A DNA stretch of 50,186 nucleotides from an uncultured Coriobacteriaceae bacterium (lineage in GTDB: Bacteria > Actinomycetota > Coriobacteriia > Coriobacteriales > Atopobiaceae), in assembly GCA_902793195.1 (NCBI GenBank), contig CADBCS010000026.1, forward strand, positions 1 to 50,186, given 5' to 3'. The notes below the pieces were generated by a model. That model was not told the DNA's origin. It worked only from the letters and a program-made list of their open reading frames with translations, and ran no database searches. Position 1 is the first letter of the stretch. Each line of letters begins with the position of its first letter. The position numbers and the translations under genes were made by a program. Positions 27,617 through 37,900 of this stretch are shown here, one piece after another.

Positions 27617-28663
27617 TCAGGCGTTGCGTTGGCGCAGCTGCCCGCAGGCGGCGTCGATGTCGGCACCACGGGACTTTCGTATGGTGGCCTCCACACCAAC
27701 AGCGGCGAGGCGTCTTACAAACGTATTTGCGCGCTCGGCAGAGGAAGGCTGGAACTTTGAGTGGGGAACCTGGTTGAGCTGGATGATGTTGACGTGGCAG
27801 AGCGTGTCCCGGCAGAAGTCACACAGGTAGGCAAGCTCCTCATCGGTGTCGTTTATGCCCTTGATGAGGGCGTATTCGTACGTGGGACGCCTTCCCGTCC
27901 TGTCGACATATTCGCCCATGGCGTCATACAAACGTAGTAACGAGTAGCGCTTTACCCCCGGCATCAGCGCATCTCTTGTGCGCTGCACGGCAGAATGCAG
28001 CGAGACGGCAAGGGTGAACTGCTCGGGCTCGCGTGAGAAGCGGGTGATCATGGGTATTATGCCGCACGTGGAGACCGTGAGATGCCTCGCTCCGATCCCG
28101 AGCCCCTCGGGGTCGTTGAGGCGCCTGAGGGCAGCCAGGGACTCGTCGTAGTTCGCGAACGGCTCGCCCTGACCCATGAGTACTACACCTGTAACACGCG
28201 TGTCGAAGTCGTCACGCACGTGTAATACCTGCTGGTAGATCTCGGCTGCCGTGAGTGACCTGGTGAGTCCGGCCTTCCCGGTGGCGCAGAACGCGCACCT
28301 CATGCCGCAGCCCGCCTGCGTGGAGGCACACACGGTGAGCCGCGCCCGCGAGGGCATGCCTACGCACTCGACGCACACACCGTCATCGTAGCGGATGAGG
28401 TACTTCTTGGAACCGTCGGCAGATTCCTGGCAGACGGCCTCCTCGGCGCCTCCCAAGGTGCATCGCTTGGCAAGGGCCTGCCGCAACGTCTTTGGGAGGT
28501 TGCTCATCTCGTCGAAGGAGCCCACTCCCTTCTCCCATACCCACGAGCGTATCTGCTTGGCCCTAAAGGCAGGCTGCCCGAGCTCCGCCAAGAGTTCGGC
28601 GACCTCGCCCTCCGTCATGTCGCGGAGGTCGCGCCGCCGCGGGGCTTCATCTTGAGGCTGCAT
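27617..28663 (-). CDS. rlmN: 23S rRNA/tRNA adenine-C2 methyltransferase RlmN
   Basis: 348 residues from ATG 28663 with GGGAG upstream. Radical-SAM enzyme that methylates A2503 of 23S rRNA and A37 of tRNAs. The CxxxCxxC cluster motif is CGMRCAFCATG (near residue 120), GVVLMGQGEPFANYD follows, and the protein ends with TIRKSRGADIDAACGQLRQ, which carries the second catalytic cysteine region. It is the only minus-strand gene between parB and the WYL genes. A GTAATAC motif with a rare TTA codon lies at 28222-28228. Confidence 0.96.
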   Translation of the reverse strand: MQPQDEAPRRRDLRDMTEGEVAELLAELGQPAFRAKQIRSWVWEKGVGSFDEMSNLPKTLRQALAKRCTLGGAEEAVCQESADGSKKYLIRYDDGVCVECVGMPSRARLTVCASTQAGCGMRCAFCATGKAGLTRSLTAAEIYQQVLHVRDDFDTRVTGVVLMGQGEPFANYDESLAALRRLNDPEGLGIGARHLTVSTCGIIPMITRFSREPEQFTLAVSLHSAVQRTRDALMPGVKRYSLLRLYDAMGEYVDRTGRRPTYEYALIKGINDTDEELAYLCDFCRDTLCHVNIIQLNQVPHSKFQPSSAERANTFVRRLAAVGVEATIRKSRGADIDAACGQLRQRNA

Positions 28664-28776
28664 GTAATTTTCTCCCTGTCCGTCGTTGTTTGCCCACAAG
28701 GAAGTATCCTCGTCTGTTGGTATATCTTTGTGACTACATGAGTCTAGCGCAGGCTTGCGATTCAAGGGGAAAGAAC

Positions 28777-29733
28777 ATGACGAACGACGTAACAGCATAC
28801 AAGGTCGCCGTGTTGGCCGGAGGATGGTCCGACGAGCGTGACATATCGCTCGCGTCGGCCAAAGAGGTCAAGTCCGCTCTCGAGGAGGCAGGCTTTACTC
28901 AGGTTGATCTTCTGGACATCGCGGAGGACGGATTTGCGGATACCATCGCCCATGGGCGCTACGATGTCGCGTTCGTGGCGATGCACGGCAAGTATGGCGA
29001 GGACGGGTGCATCCAAGGGATGCTGGAGGTGCTGCACATCCCCTACACGTTCTCTGGTGTATTGGCCTCGTCCCTGGCCATGGAGAAGGGAATGGCGAAG
29101 GCGGTCTATCGCAGGGCCAACATCCCGGTTTCGCCCGACGTCGTGGTAGAGCAGAACGACCCCATGGCCGCCGAGGATGTCGCACGCATCGTGGATCAGC
29201 TGGGGTTGCCGCTGTTCGTAAAGCCCGCGTGCAACGGCTCCAGTTACGGGGTGTCCAAGGTGGCCGATGCCGGCGAGCTTGCAATAGCGGTGGAGAAGGC
29301 GCGTTCGGCAGGCGGCCGCGTGCTCATAGAGGCGGCGGTGGAGGGAACCGAGATCACCGTTCCGGTTTTGGGCAACGATGACCCCCGTGCCCTCACGGTC
29401 ATCGAGGTGGTGACCGGCGCGGACTTCTACGATGAGATTGTAAAGTACGAGCCGTCCGAGCTGCATCACGTCATCCCCGCGCGCATCGACCCCAAGACCT
29501 ACGCCTTGGCCCAGGAGCTTGCCGTGCGTGCTCATGTGGCTCTGGGCTGCAGGGGTTGCTCCAGGAGCGACTTTATCCTCAGGGCCGACGGCACCCCCGT
29601 CATTTTGGAGACGAACACCATTCCGGGCATGACGGCTGCCAGCCTGCTTCCCGACTCGGCGAGACACGAGGGGATATCGTTCCCGAGCCTGTGCCGCACG
29701 TTTGTGGAGCTTGCCCTGGAAGCGCACGCATAA
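28777..29733 (+). CDS. ddl: D-alanine--D-alanine ligase
   Basis: 318 residues from ATG 28777 (AAGGGGAAAG upstream). ATP-grasp enzyme making the D-Ala-D-Ala dipeptide for peptidoglycan. VAVLAGGWSDERDISLASA, AMHGKYGEDGCIQGMLE, the ATP-grasp lysine region LPLFVKPACNGSSYGVSK and the end motif ETNTIPGMTAASLLP are all conserved. The active-site tyrosine/phenylalanine region reads PYTFSGVLAS, so a Tyr-containing D-Ala-type specificity cannot be confirmed, but nothing suggests D-Lac ligase. It is followed by the exonuclease-DinG gene. Confidence 0.94.
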   Translation: MTNDVTAYKVAVLAGGWSDERDISLASAKEVKSALEEAGFTQVDLLDIAEDGFADTIAHGRYDVAFVAMHGKYGEDGCIQGMLEVLHIPYTFSGVLASSLAMEKGMAKAVYRRANIPVSPDVVVEQNDPMAAEDVARIVDQLGLPLFVKPACNGSSYGVSKVADAGELAIAVEKARSAGGRVLIEAAVEGTEITVPVLGNDDPRALTVIEVVTGADFYDEIVKYEPSELHHVIPARIDPKTYALAQELAVRAHVALGCRGCSRSDFILRADGTPVILETNTIPGMTAASLLPDSARHEGISFPSLCRTFVELALEAHA

Positions 29734-29845
29734 AGGCCCAAAGAGGAGAGTTCTGGTACATCCGGACACCCTGGCGTCCCCGAGGTGCTGCTTCGGGGAT
29801 ATTGCGGAACCCTTGCAGATGCCCGTCGAATCGGAGGATGGTCAC

Positions 29846-32767
29846 ATGTACACGGTGGAGGACCTGTTGCTTCCCAACACCCCCGCGTCGGTGCGCTCGC
29901 GCTACGTCACGCTTGCCGAGCGCGCCCAAAAGACGACCTTCGGGTTGCTCGAGGAGGACATAGTGGTCCTCGACACCGAGACGACGGGCCTTTCGTTTAG
30001 GAGAAACGAGCTCATCCAGATTTCGGCGGCACGAATCTCGGGGAGGGAGGTCGTGGAGCGGTTTGACACCTTCGTGCACCCTTCCGGTCCCATACCCCGC
30101 GAGATACAGGAGCTCACGGGCATCCGCGACCTCGATGTGTTGGATGCCCCCCTGCCCGAGGATGCCGTGGCTGGATTGGCAGACTTCGTGGGTGGGCAGC
30201 CCATTCTCGCACACAACGCACTGTTCGACCGTACCTTCGTCGAGGGAGTCAACGGCGGCGAGGAGGTGTCCGACATCTGGATCGACACCCTTGCCCTCTC
30301 GCGCATAGCGCTTCCGCGCCTCTCGTCTCACCGCCTGTCCGACCTTGCGGAGGCGTTTGGGTGCGCGTTGGTAACACATAGGGCAACAGACGACGTGGAC
30401 GCGCTGTGTGGGATGTGGCGCATCCTGCTGCTGGCCCTGTCCGACCTGCCTGCAGGACTTCTCGAACGCCTCTCGCAGATGCATCCCGATGTGGACTGGG
30501 CCTACCGACCCATACTCGCCAACCTTGCGTTGGAAGGCGCGGGCGTGTCGTTCTCGATGCGAGACGAGCGCCGCTTGCTGGTGGCGCAGATGGCGGGCGA
30601 CCCGCGTGACGACTTCTCGCAGCGTGAGGGAGATGTGTGCGAGGTGCCACCGAGTCAGGTGGACGACGCATTTTCCGCGGGTGGCGTGGTGTCAAAGATG
30701 TACGAGTCGTTTGAGCGCAGGGGCGAGCAGGTCGCGATGGCCCAGGAGGTGCGCCAGGCGCTCGCGGACTCTACGCACAGGGCCATAGAGGCGGGTACGG
30801 GCGTGGGAAAGTCAGTGGCGTACCTTTTACCCAGCATTTGCTTTGCGCAGCAGAACGGCATTACCGTTGGCGTGGCCACCAAGACCAACGCCCTCACCGA
30901 CCAACTCATGGCGCACGAGCTCCCGGCGCTCGATGCGGCGCTGTCCCAAGGGGTGTCGTATGCGAGCATAAAGGGGTTCGACCACTACCCCTGCCTGCAT
31001 CGCCTCGACCTCGCCATGGTGCGTGACCTCCCCGAGTTCTCGTTCGTGCAAGGGGGAGACCAGCAGGACGTGTGCGAATCCGACATCCTCACCTCAATTG
31101 CGGTGGTGGCCGCCTATGCCTGCCAGTCACCCGAGGGTGATCTGGATGCGCTGGGCGTCCGTTGGCGCATGGTCCCCCGAGAGCTCCTCACGACGACTCC
31201 GTCGGAATGCCTGCGCGTACGCTGTCCGTATTATCCAAACGAGTGCTTCGTGCACGGGGCGCGCAGGCGCGCCGCGAATTCCGATGTGGTGGTGACCAAT
31301 CACTCCATGCTGCTTCGCGACATCGCACTCGACAACGCAATACTGCCCCCCATACGCCACTGGGTGGTCGACGAGGCCCACTCGTTTGAGCAAGAGGCGC
31401 GCAGGGCATGGGCGCATGAGCTGTCTTACGAGCAAACTACAACGGTATTTATGCTGCTAGGAGGCCTAAAGACGGGTGTATTACACCGTTTGCTCACCCA
31501 ATGTGGAAATATGGACGGCTCGACGCTCGTGGCAGGTCTGCTTACTAAGGCGGCTGCCTCGGTACAACGCGCGACAGTCTTGGTAACGGAGTTGTTCGAG
31601 GCCGTTCACGACCTCATCTCGCTTGCGGGCCGACAAGGTGGGTACGACAACGTGACGTTGTGGATAGACGAGTCCGTTCGTCAGTCCGAGCAGTGGAATC
31701 GGGTGGAACTGTGCGCATTGCAGTCCTCAGCTCAGCTGGAGGAGGTCGTAAAGAGCCTTCGTCAGTCGCGCGACGCGCTGCAGCAGGAATCAGCGAGTCT
31801 GGCATCCGAGCTAGCTGACGCCATAAGGAGGGTGGACGAGCTTCTGCAGGCCGCGAAGATCATCGTGGTAGAGCCGAGCGAGTCGTACGTGTATTCCGCC
31901 GAACTGTACAGGGCTAAGCGCCGACGTGGGCGGGAGCGTCTGGTCGCCGAGAAATATGACGTGGGCAGCGATCTGGCCGAGCGTTGGTATCCCGAGACGG
32001 CGAGCGTCGTGTACACGTCGGCTACCATTGCGGTGGGCGAGAGCTTTGAGCATTTTAACGCCACCGTTGGGCTGGACCAGCTTCCCAAGGAAGCCCATAG
32101 GGGCGTGCGACTCGACAGCAGCTTCGACTACGACAGCCACATGTCCGTCGTGGTTGCCAAGGACATGCCCGAACCCACCAATCCGCGATATATTGAGGCC
32201 CTTGAGGACCTTTTGTACCAGACGCACGTGGGAATGGGCGGGTCGGTCCTTACGCTGTTCACCAACAGGCGTGAGATGGAGCGGATTCATCAGTCCCTCA
32301 AGCCCAAGCTCGATGCCCATGGCATACGATTGCTGTGCCAAGAGCGACGGTTCTCCGCACGGCGACTGCGCGAGCAGTTTATGGAGGAGGAGAGTACCTC
32401 CCTCTTCGCACTCAAGTCGTTTTGGGAGGGATTCGACGCGACGGGAGACACCCTGCGTTGCGTGGTCATCCCCAAGCTGCCGTTCGCAAGCCCACAAGAC
32501 CCACTCGTGAGGGAGCGTGACCTTAGGGAGCAGCGTGCCTGGTGGCACTACTCCCTGCCAGAGGCGGTGCTGTCGGTAAAGCAGGCGGCTGGACGACTCA
32601 TTCGCTCGTCCACAGACACCGGCGTGCTCATACTCGCCGACTCGCGCGTGGTGACCAAGCGATACGGTAGAACCGTGCTCGGTGCTATGCCCTCACGCAA
32701 CTGTATTATGCTCGAACGGGCAAACATACGCCGGTATTTGGACATGTGGCTCAGGTCGCATAGATAA
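29846..32767 (+). CDS. dinG: Exonuclease-DinG-type helicase
   Basis: About 973 residues. ATG 29846 is chosen because GGAGG lies 8 bases upstream; an ATG nine codons earlier is also possible. An N-terminal DnaQ-like 3'-5' exonuclease domain (DTETTGLSF near residue 45; HNALFDRTF; HRATDDVDAL) is joined to a DinG/XPD-like helicase: Walker A IEAGTGVGKSVAYLLP (near 315), DEAH in WVVDEAHSFEQEA, and late motifs SFWEGFDATGD and QAAGRLIRSSTDTG. Cysteines in CLRVRCPYYPNEC fit the iron-sulfur cluster. This layout is common in Gram-positives. A GGTGTATTACACC palindrome is inside the gene at 31475-31487. Confidence 0.9.
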   Translation: MYTVEDLLLPNTPASVRSRYVTLAERAQKTTFGLLEEDIVVLDTETTGLSFRRNELIQISAARISGREVVERFDTFVHPSGPIPREIQELTGIRDLDVLDAPLPEDAVAGLADFVGGQPILAHNALFDRTFVEGVNGGEEVSDIWIDTLALSRIALPRLSSHRLSDLAEAFGCALVTHRATDDVDALCGMWRILLLALSDLPAGLLERLSQMHPDVDWAYRPILANLALEGAGVSFSMRDERRLLVAQMAGDPRDDFSQREGDVCEVPPSQVDDAFSAGGVVSKMYESFERRGEQVAMAQEVRQALADSTHRAIEAGTGVGKSVAYLLPSICFAQQNGITVGVATKTNALTDQLMAHELPALDAALSQGVSYASIKGFDHYPCLHRLDLAMVRDLPEFSFVQGGDQQDVCESDILTSIAVVAAYACQSPEGDLDALGVRWRMVPRELLTTTPSECLRVRCPYYPNECFVHGARRRAANSDVVVTNHSMLLRDIALDNAILPPIRHWVVDEAHSFEQEARRAWAHELSYEQTTTVFMLLGGLKTGVLHRLLTQCGNMDGSTLVAGLLTKAAASVQRATVLVTELFEAVHDLISLAGRQGGYDNVTLWIDESVRQSEQWNRVELCALQSSAQLEEVVKSLRQSRDALQQESASLASELADAIRRVDELLQAAKIIVVEPSESYVYSAELYRAKRRRGRERLVAEKYDVGSDLAERWYPETASVVYTSATIAVGESFEHFNATVGLDQLPKEAHRGVRLDSSFDYDSHMSVVVAKDMPEPTNPRYIEALEDLLYQTHVGMGGSVLTLFTNRREMERIHQSLKPKLDAHGIRLLCQERRFSARRLREQFMEEESTSLFALKSFWEGFDATGDTLRCVVIPKLPFASPQDPLVRERDLREQRAWWHYSLPEAVLSVKQAAGRLIRSSTDTGVLILADSRVVTKRYGRTVLGAMPSRNCIMLERANIRRYLDMWLRSHR

Positions 32768-32781
32768 TACGTGCTGTGTTA

Positions 32782-32820
32782 CGGGTGTCGCAACGGGGAG
32801 TCTCGCCGATGTGACACCCG
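32782..32820. terminator. Hairpin between convergent dinG and WYL genes
   Basis: CGGGTGTC (32782-32789) pairs with GACACCCG (32813-32820) across a 23-base loop containing further pairing (GGGGAGTCTCGCC). It lies in the 55-bp gap between convergent stops, so bidirectional termination is likely. Confidence 0.55.
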
Positions 32821-32822
32821 CG

Positions 32823-33773
32823 TTAGCAGGTCGTCTTTAATAGTTGGGTAACGTATTCGCGAACGGCCGCGGCCAACTCCTGGTCCTCAACGCGAATACT
32901 GTCACCACAGGCTGCAATACGACGCACAAGCCACAGGCTTTGTGGGCCGTAATACGGTATTTCACACGTAATGCATCCCTCGGAGCGGTGTAATACGCGC
33001 AGCTCGTTCCACTCCAACGCGGTAAGACAATCCTCGCTACTAAAGGTAATACGTATCATGCGCGTATTACTACTGTCTTTGCTGAGTGTAGTTTGGGGTT
33101 CAGCGGTATTACCGATCGTAATACCGCTCATACGGTCGATGCGAAACGTCCTCTCCTGATGGAGATTGAGGTCGAGCGCCTGCACGTACCAGATGTCATG
33201 TGAAGCGAAGAGTTGCATTACCATGGCTCGGCGAGTATGCGGCCTCTCGTCCTTGATGCCTCGATACGAGAACACGATCTCTCGTCGGTCTGCCTGAGCA
33301 CGTGCGCAGCAAAAGAGGGTTTCGCCCACATCCTGCGCTGGGAATGCGCGGTTTTCGGCGAGCGACTTGCGTACCATGTCCTCCTGGATCTCCGGAGACG
33401 AGAACGCCTCGTTGAGACGGGAACGCAAAGGGTCGCCATCATCGATTCCCGCCCTGTCGAGGGCATGCACCACAGCTACGGTCTCGGCAGACGTGAGGCG
33501 TATGGGACGTCCGCGAACCTCGGGATACTGGAGGGTGTACTCCGTGAGGTCGTCGTTTGCCGATATCAGCAGGCCGGATGACTCCTCCCCAGACGCTTGG
33601 CACACGATGTCCATGAGCGCCTTGGCATCGTCGTGCGAAATACCCAGTCGGCTCGATATCGCGTCGAGCGTGACGGTGTCGCCCGTCTTGCTCAGAGAGC
33701 CAAGAAGCGAGACAAGCTCGCGAATGCGTTCCGTGGCATCCTTTCGACCCGAGGAACTCCTTCTTCCAGTCAC
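32823..33773 (-). CDS. WYL-domain transcriptional regulator (second of a pair)
   Basis: 316 residues from GTG 33773, one base after the stop of the upstream WYL gene; GGGAGG lies inside the end of that gene. An N-terminal winged-helix-like part (RIRELVSLLGSLSKTGDTVTLDAISSRLG) precedes a WYL domain (DIWYVQALDLNLHQERTFRIDRMSGI, near residue 205-230). The tandem arrangement resembles actinobacterial PafB/PafC, which control DNA-damage genes, but the orthology is not certain. The 3' half (32949-33128) carries six copies of GTAATAC/GTATTAC in palindromic pairs and shows locally AT-rich codons unlike the neighbours. Confidence 0.85.
   Translation of the reverse strand: MTGRRSSSGRKDATERIRELVSLLGSLSKTGDTVTLDAISSRLGISHDDAKALMDIVCQASGEESSGLLISANDDLTEYTLQYPEVRGRPIRLTSAETVAVVHALDRAGIDDGDPLRSRLNEAFSSPEIQEDMVRKSLAENRAFPAQDVGETLFCCARAQADRREIVFSYRGIKDERPHTRRAMVMQLFASHDIWYVQALDLNLHQERTFRIDRMSGITIGNTAEPQTTLSKDSSNTRMIRITFSSEDCLTALEWNELRVLHRSEGCITCEIPYYGPQSLWLVRRIAACGDSIRVEDQELAAAVREYVTQLLKTTC
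32949..33128. repeat. Cluster of six GTAATAC/GTATTAC motifs, mostly as inverted repeats
   Basis: Copies lie at 32949-32955, 32990-32996, 33046-33052, 33064-33070, 33106-33112 and 33118-33124. Two pairs form clear inverted repeats: GTAATACG (33046-33053) with CGTATTAC (33063-33070), and AGCGGTATTAC (33102-33112) with GTAATACCGCT (33118-33128), the latter an 11-bp perfect repeat with a 5-bp spacer. They lie within coding sequence and fall in different reading frames. Confidence 0.9.
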
Positions 33774-33774
33774 C

Positions 33775-34764
33775 CTACTCGCCTCCCAACGCAGCACGCA
33801 GGCGCTCTTTCCAACAGTCCACGAGGCTTTGTGGACGCACGGGCTCGATTCCCTCGGCGATGGCCCACATGGCCGCCGCCCGCTCGTCGCTCACAGAGGT
33901 CGTAAGGATGGTGCAAGCCCCCTCGTCGTCCCACGTGCCTCTGGTATCGACTCGCGCAAGGACGTCGTCCCTGCGCTCGGGTGGCACGATAAAGGACGCC
34001 ACGTATTGGGTGGGTCCAATTTGGAAGGGGAGAAGGACGTAGTCGCGCACGTCAAACGATGCGGGGATGTCGTAAGACACCCGCGCAAGCTCGCGGACCT
34101 TCTCGATGCGGCTCACCAGATAGGTGTGGGGTGCGTTTTGCACATCTCCTGTTTGGTCGGCCTCGGGAGCCACGAGGTAGATTTGGTTTCGGAGCGTGAA
34201 CAGCCCGTAGGGGAGGATGGTCCTCTTGAGGTCGCTTCCGTCCGAGCGCGTATACGTGATGGATGCCGCGTGCGCGTTCATCAGGCATTTTTCGATGCGC
34301 GTGAGGTTGACGTCGCGATTTCGTGCCGACCTGGGCAGCGCTGCTATCGCGGGGTCGCGAAACGAGCGGTCGATCTTGGTGAGCGCGATTCTCAGGTCGT
34401 GTGCAAAGGGGAACGACGTGTCGGCCGCCATGGGAAGAAGCAGGCAGTTGAGCGTGAGTGCGTCCTCGGGCAAGAGGTGGCTCTCGCGCACGAACGAGCA
34501 GTCCTCGTCGATGCGCCAGGTCTGCTCGCTGCCGCGCATTCCCGCGGAGACTATCACGATGCCGCTGGCGGCGAGCCTGGCGCGGTCACGCTGAAAGGAC
34601 TTGCGAAACGAGGCGTCGGAGATCTCGGGATAGAAGTCCCTGCGCAAGTCCGTCGTCGCGATAGGTGCGCTCGAGTTGATGAGTGCGATCGCCACCGCAA
34701 GCGTCCGACGCGCCGAACGCTCGTCCTCGGTGGGCTCTCTGTAGTCGTCGTCCCAAATGTCCAT
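33775..34764 (-). CDS. WYL-domain transcriptional regulator (first of a pair)
   Basis: 329 residues from ATG 34764, preceded by GAGGAGG. N-terminal helix-turn-helix-like segment (ATTDLRRDFYPEISDASFRKSFQRDR) and a WYL domain (ASITYTRSDGSDLKRTILPYGLFTLRNQIYLVAPE, near residue 160-195). WYL domains sense ligands, often nucleic-acid-derived. It overlaps nothing and is followed within one base by the second WYL gene, so the two likely act together, possibly as a heterodimer like PafBC. The dinG gene on the opposite strand is consistent with a DNA-damage context, but that is inference. Confidence 0.85.
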   Translation of the reverse strand: MDIWDDDYREPTEDERSARRTLAVAIALINSSAPIATTDLRRDFYPEISDASFRKSFQRDRARLAASGIVIVSAGMRGSEQTWRIDEDCSFVRESHLLPEDALTLNCLLLPMAADTSFPFAHDLRIALTKIDRSFRDPAIAALPRSARNRDVNLTRIEKCLMNAHAASITYTRSDGSDLKRTILPYGLFTLRNQIYLVAPEADQTGDVQNAPHTYLVSRIEKVRELARVSYDIPASFDVRDYVLLPFQIGPTQYVASFIVPPERRDDVLARVDTRGTWDDEGACTILTTSVSDERAAAMWAIAEGIEPVRPQSLVDCWKERLRAALGGE

Positions 34765-34994
34765 GGACACCTCCTCATACCAATAGAACAATACTGCATT
34801 GTGATGTCGTTTGGTGCAATGTCTTGTAGGGGAGCGCCATCGGCCGCCGCACGAATGTGGCCCTTGTCTCCTGTTTGTGCCCAGTCACCAACAAAGAGCA
34901 TGTCAGGCGATTGTGGTTGCGCACTCTAAGTTATACTTAATCTCGAGGTGGAATCCCTCTAGCCTCAGTAGCGAGCGGCAAAAGGAAGAGAGAC

Positions 34995-37900
34995 ATGGCT
35001 AAAACGCGAGACTACTTGGACTATCTCGACGAAAGCGTGGAGATAGCTCCTGCAAACAGCCAAGAGGAATACCAGGCTGCAGAAACAATTGCCGAGCTGA
35101 TGAGAGACCACGGACTCGAGCCCTCAATCGAGGAGTTCGCGGCACGACCGATGGGCAAGCTGGCGCCACACGTGCTGTGCATGGTCATGCTGATGTGCGT
35201 GGTGGGCAGCGGACTCACCCATGATGCCATCCACTGGATACTACTCTTGCTGGCGGCACTCTGTGCGGGTCTGTACCTCTTCAACCACTTTGTCAGCGAC
35301 ATCTTTGGCAACATGGGCCCAACGGCCAAGAGCCAGAACGTGGTCGCCGTTCACAAGGCGGATGGCCAGAACGTGGTTCGCGGCGCCCGTCCCATCGTCA
35401 TCGTCGCACATTACGACACGCCGCGCGTGGGTTTGCTGTGGCGCGAGCCGTTCGCCGGGTACCGCGCGGGACTCATACGGGGATCGGTGTTCTGCGTCAT
35501 GGCGGTGGTGGTGACGCTGGTCCTTCAGGCCCTCGCGTTCATTCCCGAGGTTGCCCGCACGTTCTTCTGGGTCGTGGGCATCCTTGCGTCTCTTCCGCCG
35601 TTCGCACTGGGTCTTCTCACCATCCTGGAGACACGCGGGGCGTGCTCCTCTGGGTCCAACGACAACAAGTCATCGATCGCCGCAATGATGGCGATTCTCA
35701 ACAAGGTGCGTCCGGGAGAAGACCGCGCCACGGATGCCGACCGTCCGCGCAAGTCTCGCAAGCGTGTCGGCGATGAGCCCGAGCAGGTCATTCCCACGTC
35801 GCAGCGTCGTGAGGTCGTGGAGGAGGTCAAGGGCGTTCGTCACGGCCGCGACGTCCTGCTTGGTCTGGGGATTCTCCCGCCATCATGTGAGGTCGTGTAC
35901 GAGGAGCCCAAGGTGCGCATCGTGGAGGAGATCGTCGCGCCCGAGCCGGCGGCCGTCGAGCCCGAACACACGGAGGAGAGCGTCCTCGATCGGGAGGATG
36001 TGGAACAGTCTACCGCGCAAGACGGTGACGAGATGGATTTGGTGGGCGAAGAGGAGACCACCACTTCCGACATCACCGAGGAACCCGAGTCCGCAGGAGA
36101 CTTGGACAACAGCGAGGATGAGGAACCTGCCGAGGAAGAAGACGAGACCGCCGAGGAGTGGGACGGCGAGACGTATGACGATGACTACGACGCAGACGAC
36201 GATGCCAACGACTCTGCGGTAGCCGTTGAGTACGACGAGGCGCCCAAGCTGCCGACGACTGCAGAGGATGAGGAAGAGTCGTTTGAGGACGAATTCGAAG
36301 ACGAGTACGACGACGAGTTCGAAGACAACGAGTATGCCGACGACGAATTTGAGGATGACGAGTTCGACGACGAGGGATACGAGAGCACGGCAATGGGCTC
36401 TTGGTTCTCGGATCGCATCGCCTCCATCAAGTCGTTCTTCTCGCGGCACAAGATGGGTGACGACATGGTCATCGAGCGCGGGGAGAATCAGTTCGAGGAA
36501 GAGGAATACCTCGATGACGAGGACGATTGGGTTGACGAGGAGTACGAGGACGATTCCCAAGACGATGACTTCGATGACGATGAGTGGGATGAGGACGAGG
36601 ACACCTTCGAGGATGACGCTGCGGGCGAGCAGGAAGAGTCGTACGAAAGCGAGTACGAGGAGGTCTCCATCAAGCCCAAGTCTTGGAACGATGACGAGTC
36701 CTGGCAGAGAGACGTTCCCAACGTGGATGCCGAAGCTCTTGGCGAGGAGGATGGGTACGACGACGAGCTCGACAGCGACTACGACGAGTACGACTACGAA
36801 GACGAGTCCGAGGATGACGCGAGAGAACGTGACGCGGACAATCGAGCGGTAACGACCACCGTGGACGACGCGCCCGATGCACCCAAGGTTGACGAGGTAC
36901 CCGAGTCTCCCAAGCCACGCGACCCCGTTCGCGAATACCTCGACCTGAACAACATCGAGGGCGAGATCATCTCGTACGAGGAATACGAGGAGATCGTCTA
37001 CGTGGACGAGGAAGAGGAAGTCTTCGAAGACGAGATAGAGGTCATCTACGAGGATCAGGAAGCGGATCAGGAACCCGTGGAAGACGAGGATGAGGCGTAT
37101 GGGGATGATGCCTACGAGGAGGAACTCGTAGATGACTCCGCAGACGTCTATGATTACGATGATTCCTACGATGTTGGTGATGCGTTCGAAGATGACGATG
37201 CGTATGCCAATGCCGACGCATACGATCCGGCGGAGGATGACGAGTACTACGACGATTATGAGGCCGCAGAACCCTCCGATGACGATGGTCAGATTTGGGA
37301 CGAGCAAGAGGAGATTCTCGATTACGACCAACAGGACTACGGCCAGCAAGACTACGATGACGGGGCATACGAGGACCAGGAGTACGAGGGCGAGTACGAC
37401 GAGGAATACCTCGAGGACATGGAGGCCGAAGACCCCTACGGTGCCGCCGAGTCTGCCGTCTCTCCCTCCATTGGCCAGCGAATCAAGGGCGCGTTTAGAA
37501 AGATGCGCGGTGGCCATCAGCAGAATACCTTCGTGGAGGATGGTTCCCAGGATTGGGAGCAACAGCCTCAGGAGTACTCCTACGCGGATACCGACCAACG
37601 TGAGGACGGGTATCTCGTCGATGAGGAGAACATGGAGGGTGCCTACCTCAATGACGACGAGTACGTCGAGGAGGAGCTGGTAGAGGAATACGGTGACGAC
37701 GAGTACTACGACGATGGCTTCGAGAACGAGTCACAGGCGTATGATCAGCAAGAGCAAGTCGGCCGTTCGGAGGTGTATGAGCGCCCGGTAGACCCCAATC
37801 TCCTGCATTTTGATCGCGAGGAGGACGTCGACATCCTCCCGCGTGACACCACCGGCCTGGATACCATCATCGAGAGCTACGACGTACTCGAGTATCGTGG

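Noticed and set aside
35883..37598. 571-codon minus-strand frame rich in Val, Ile and Leu that looks like a membrane protein
   Set aside because: It is the complement of the Asp/Glu-rich insert; GAY/GAR codons read backwards give Val, Ile, Leu and Phe. No start site or family features.
37100..37760. Acidic repeat stretch as a repeat-in-toxin or calcium-binding RTX domain
   Set aside because: The sequence is irregular Asp/Glu/Tyr-rich low complexity without the GGxGxDxxx nonapeptide pattern.
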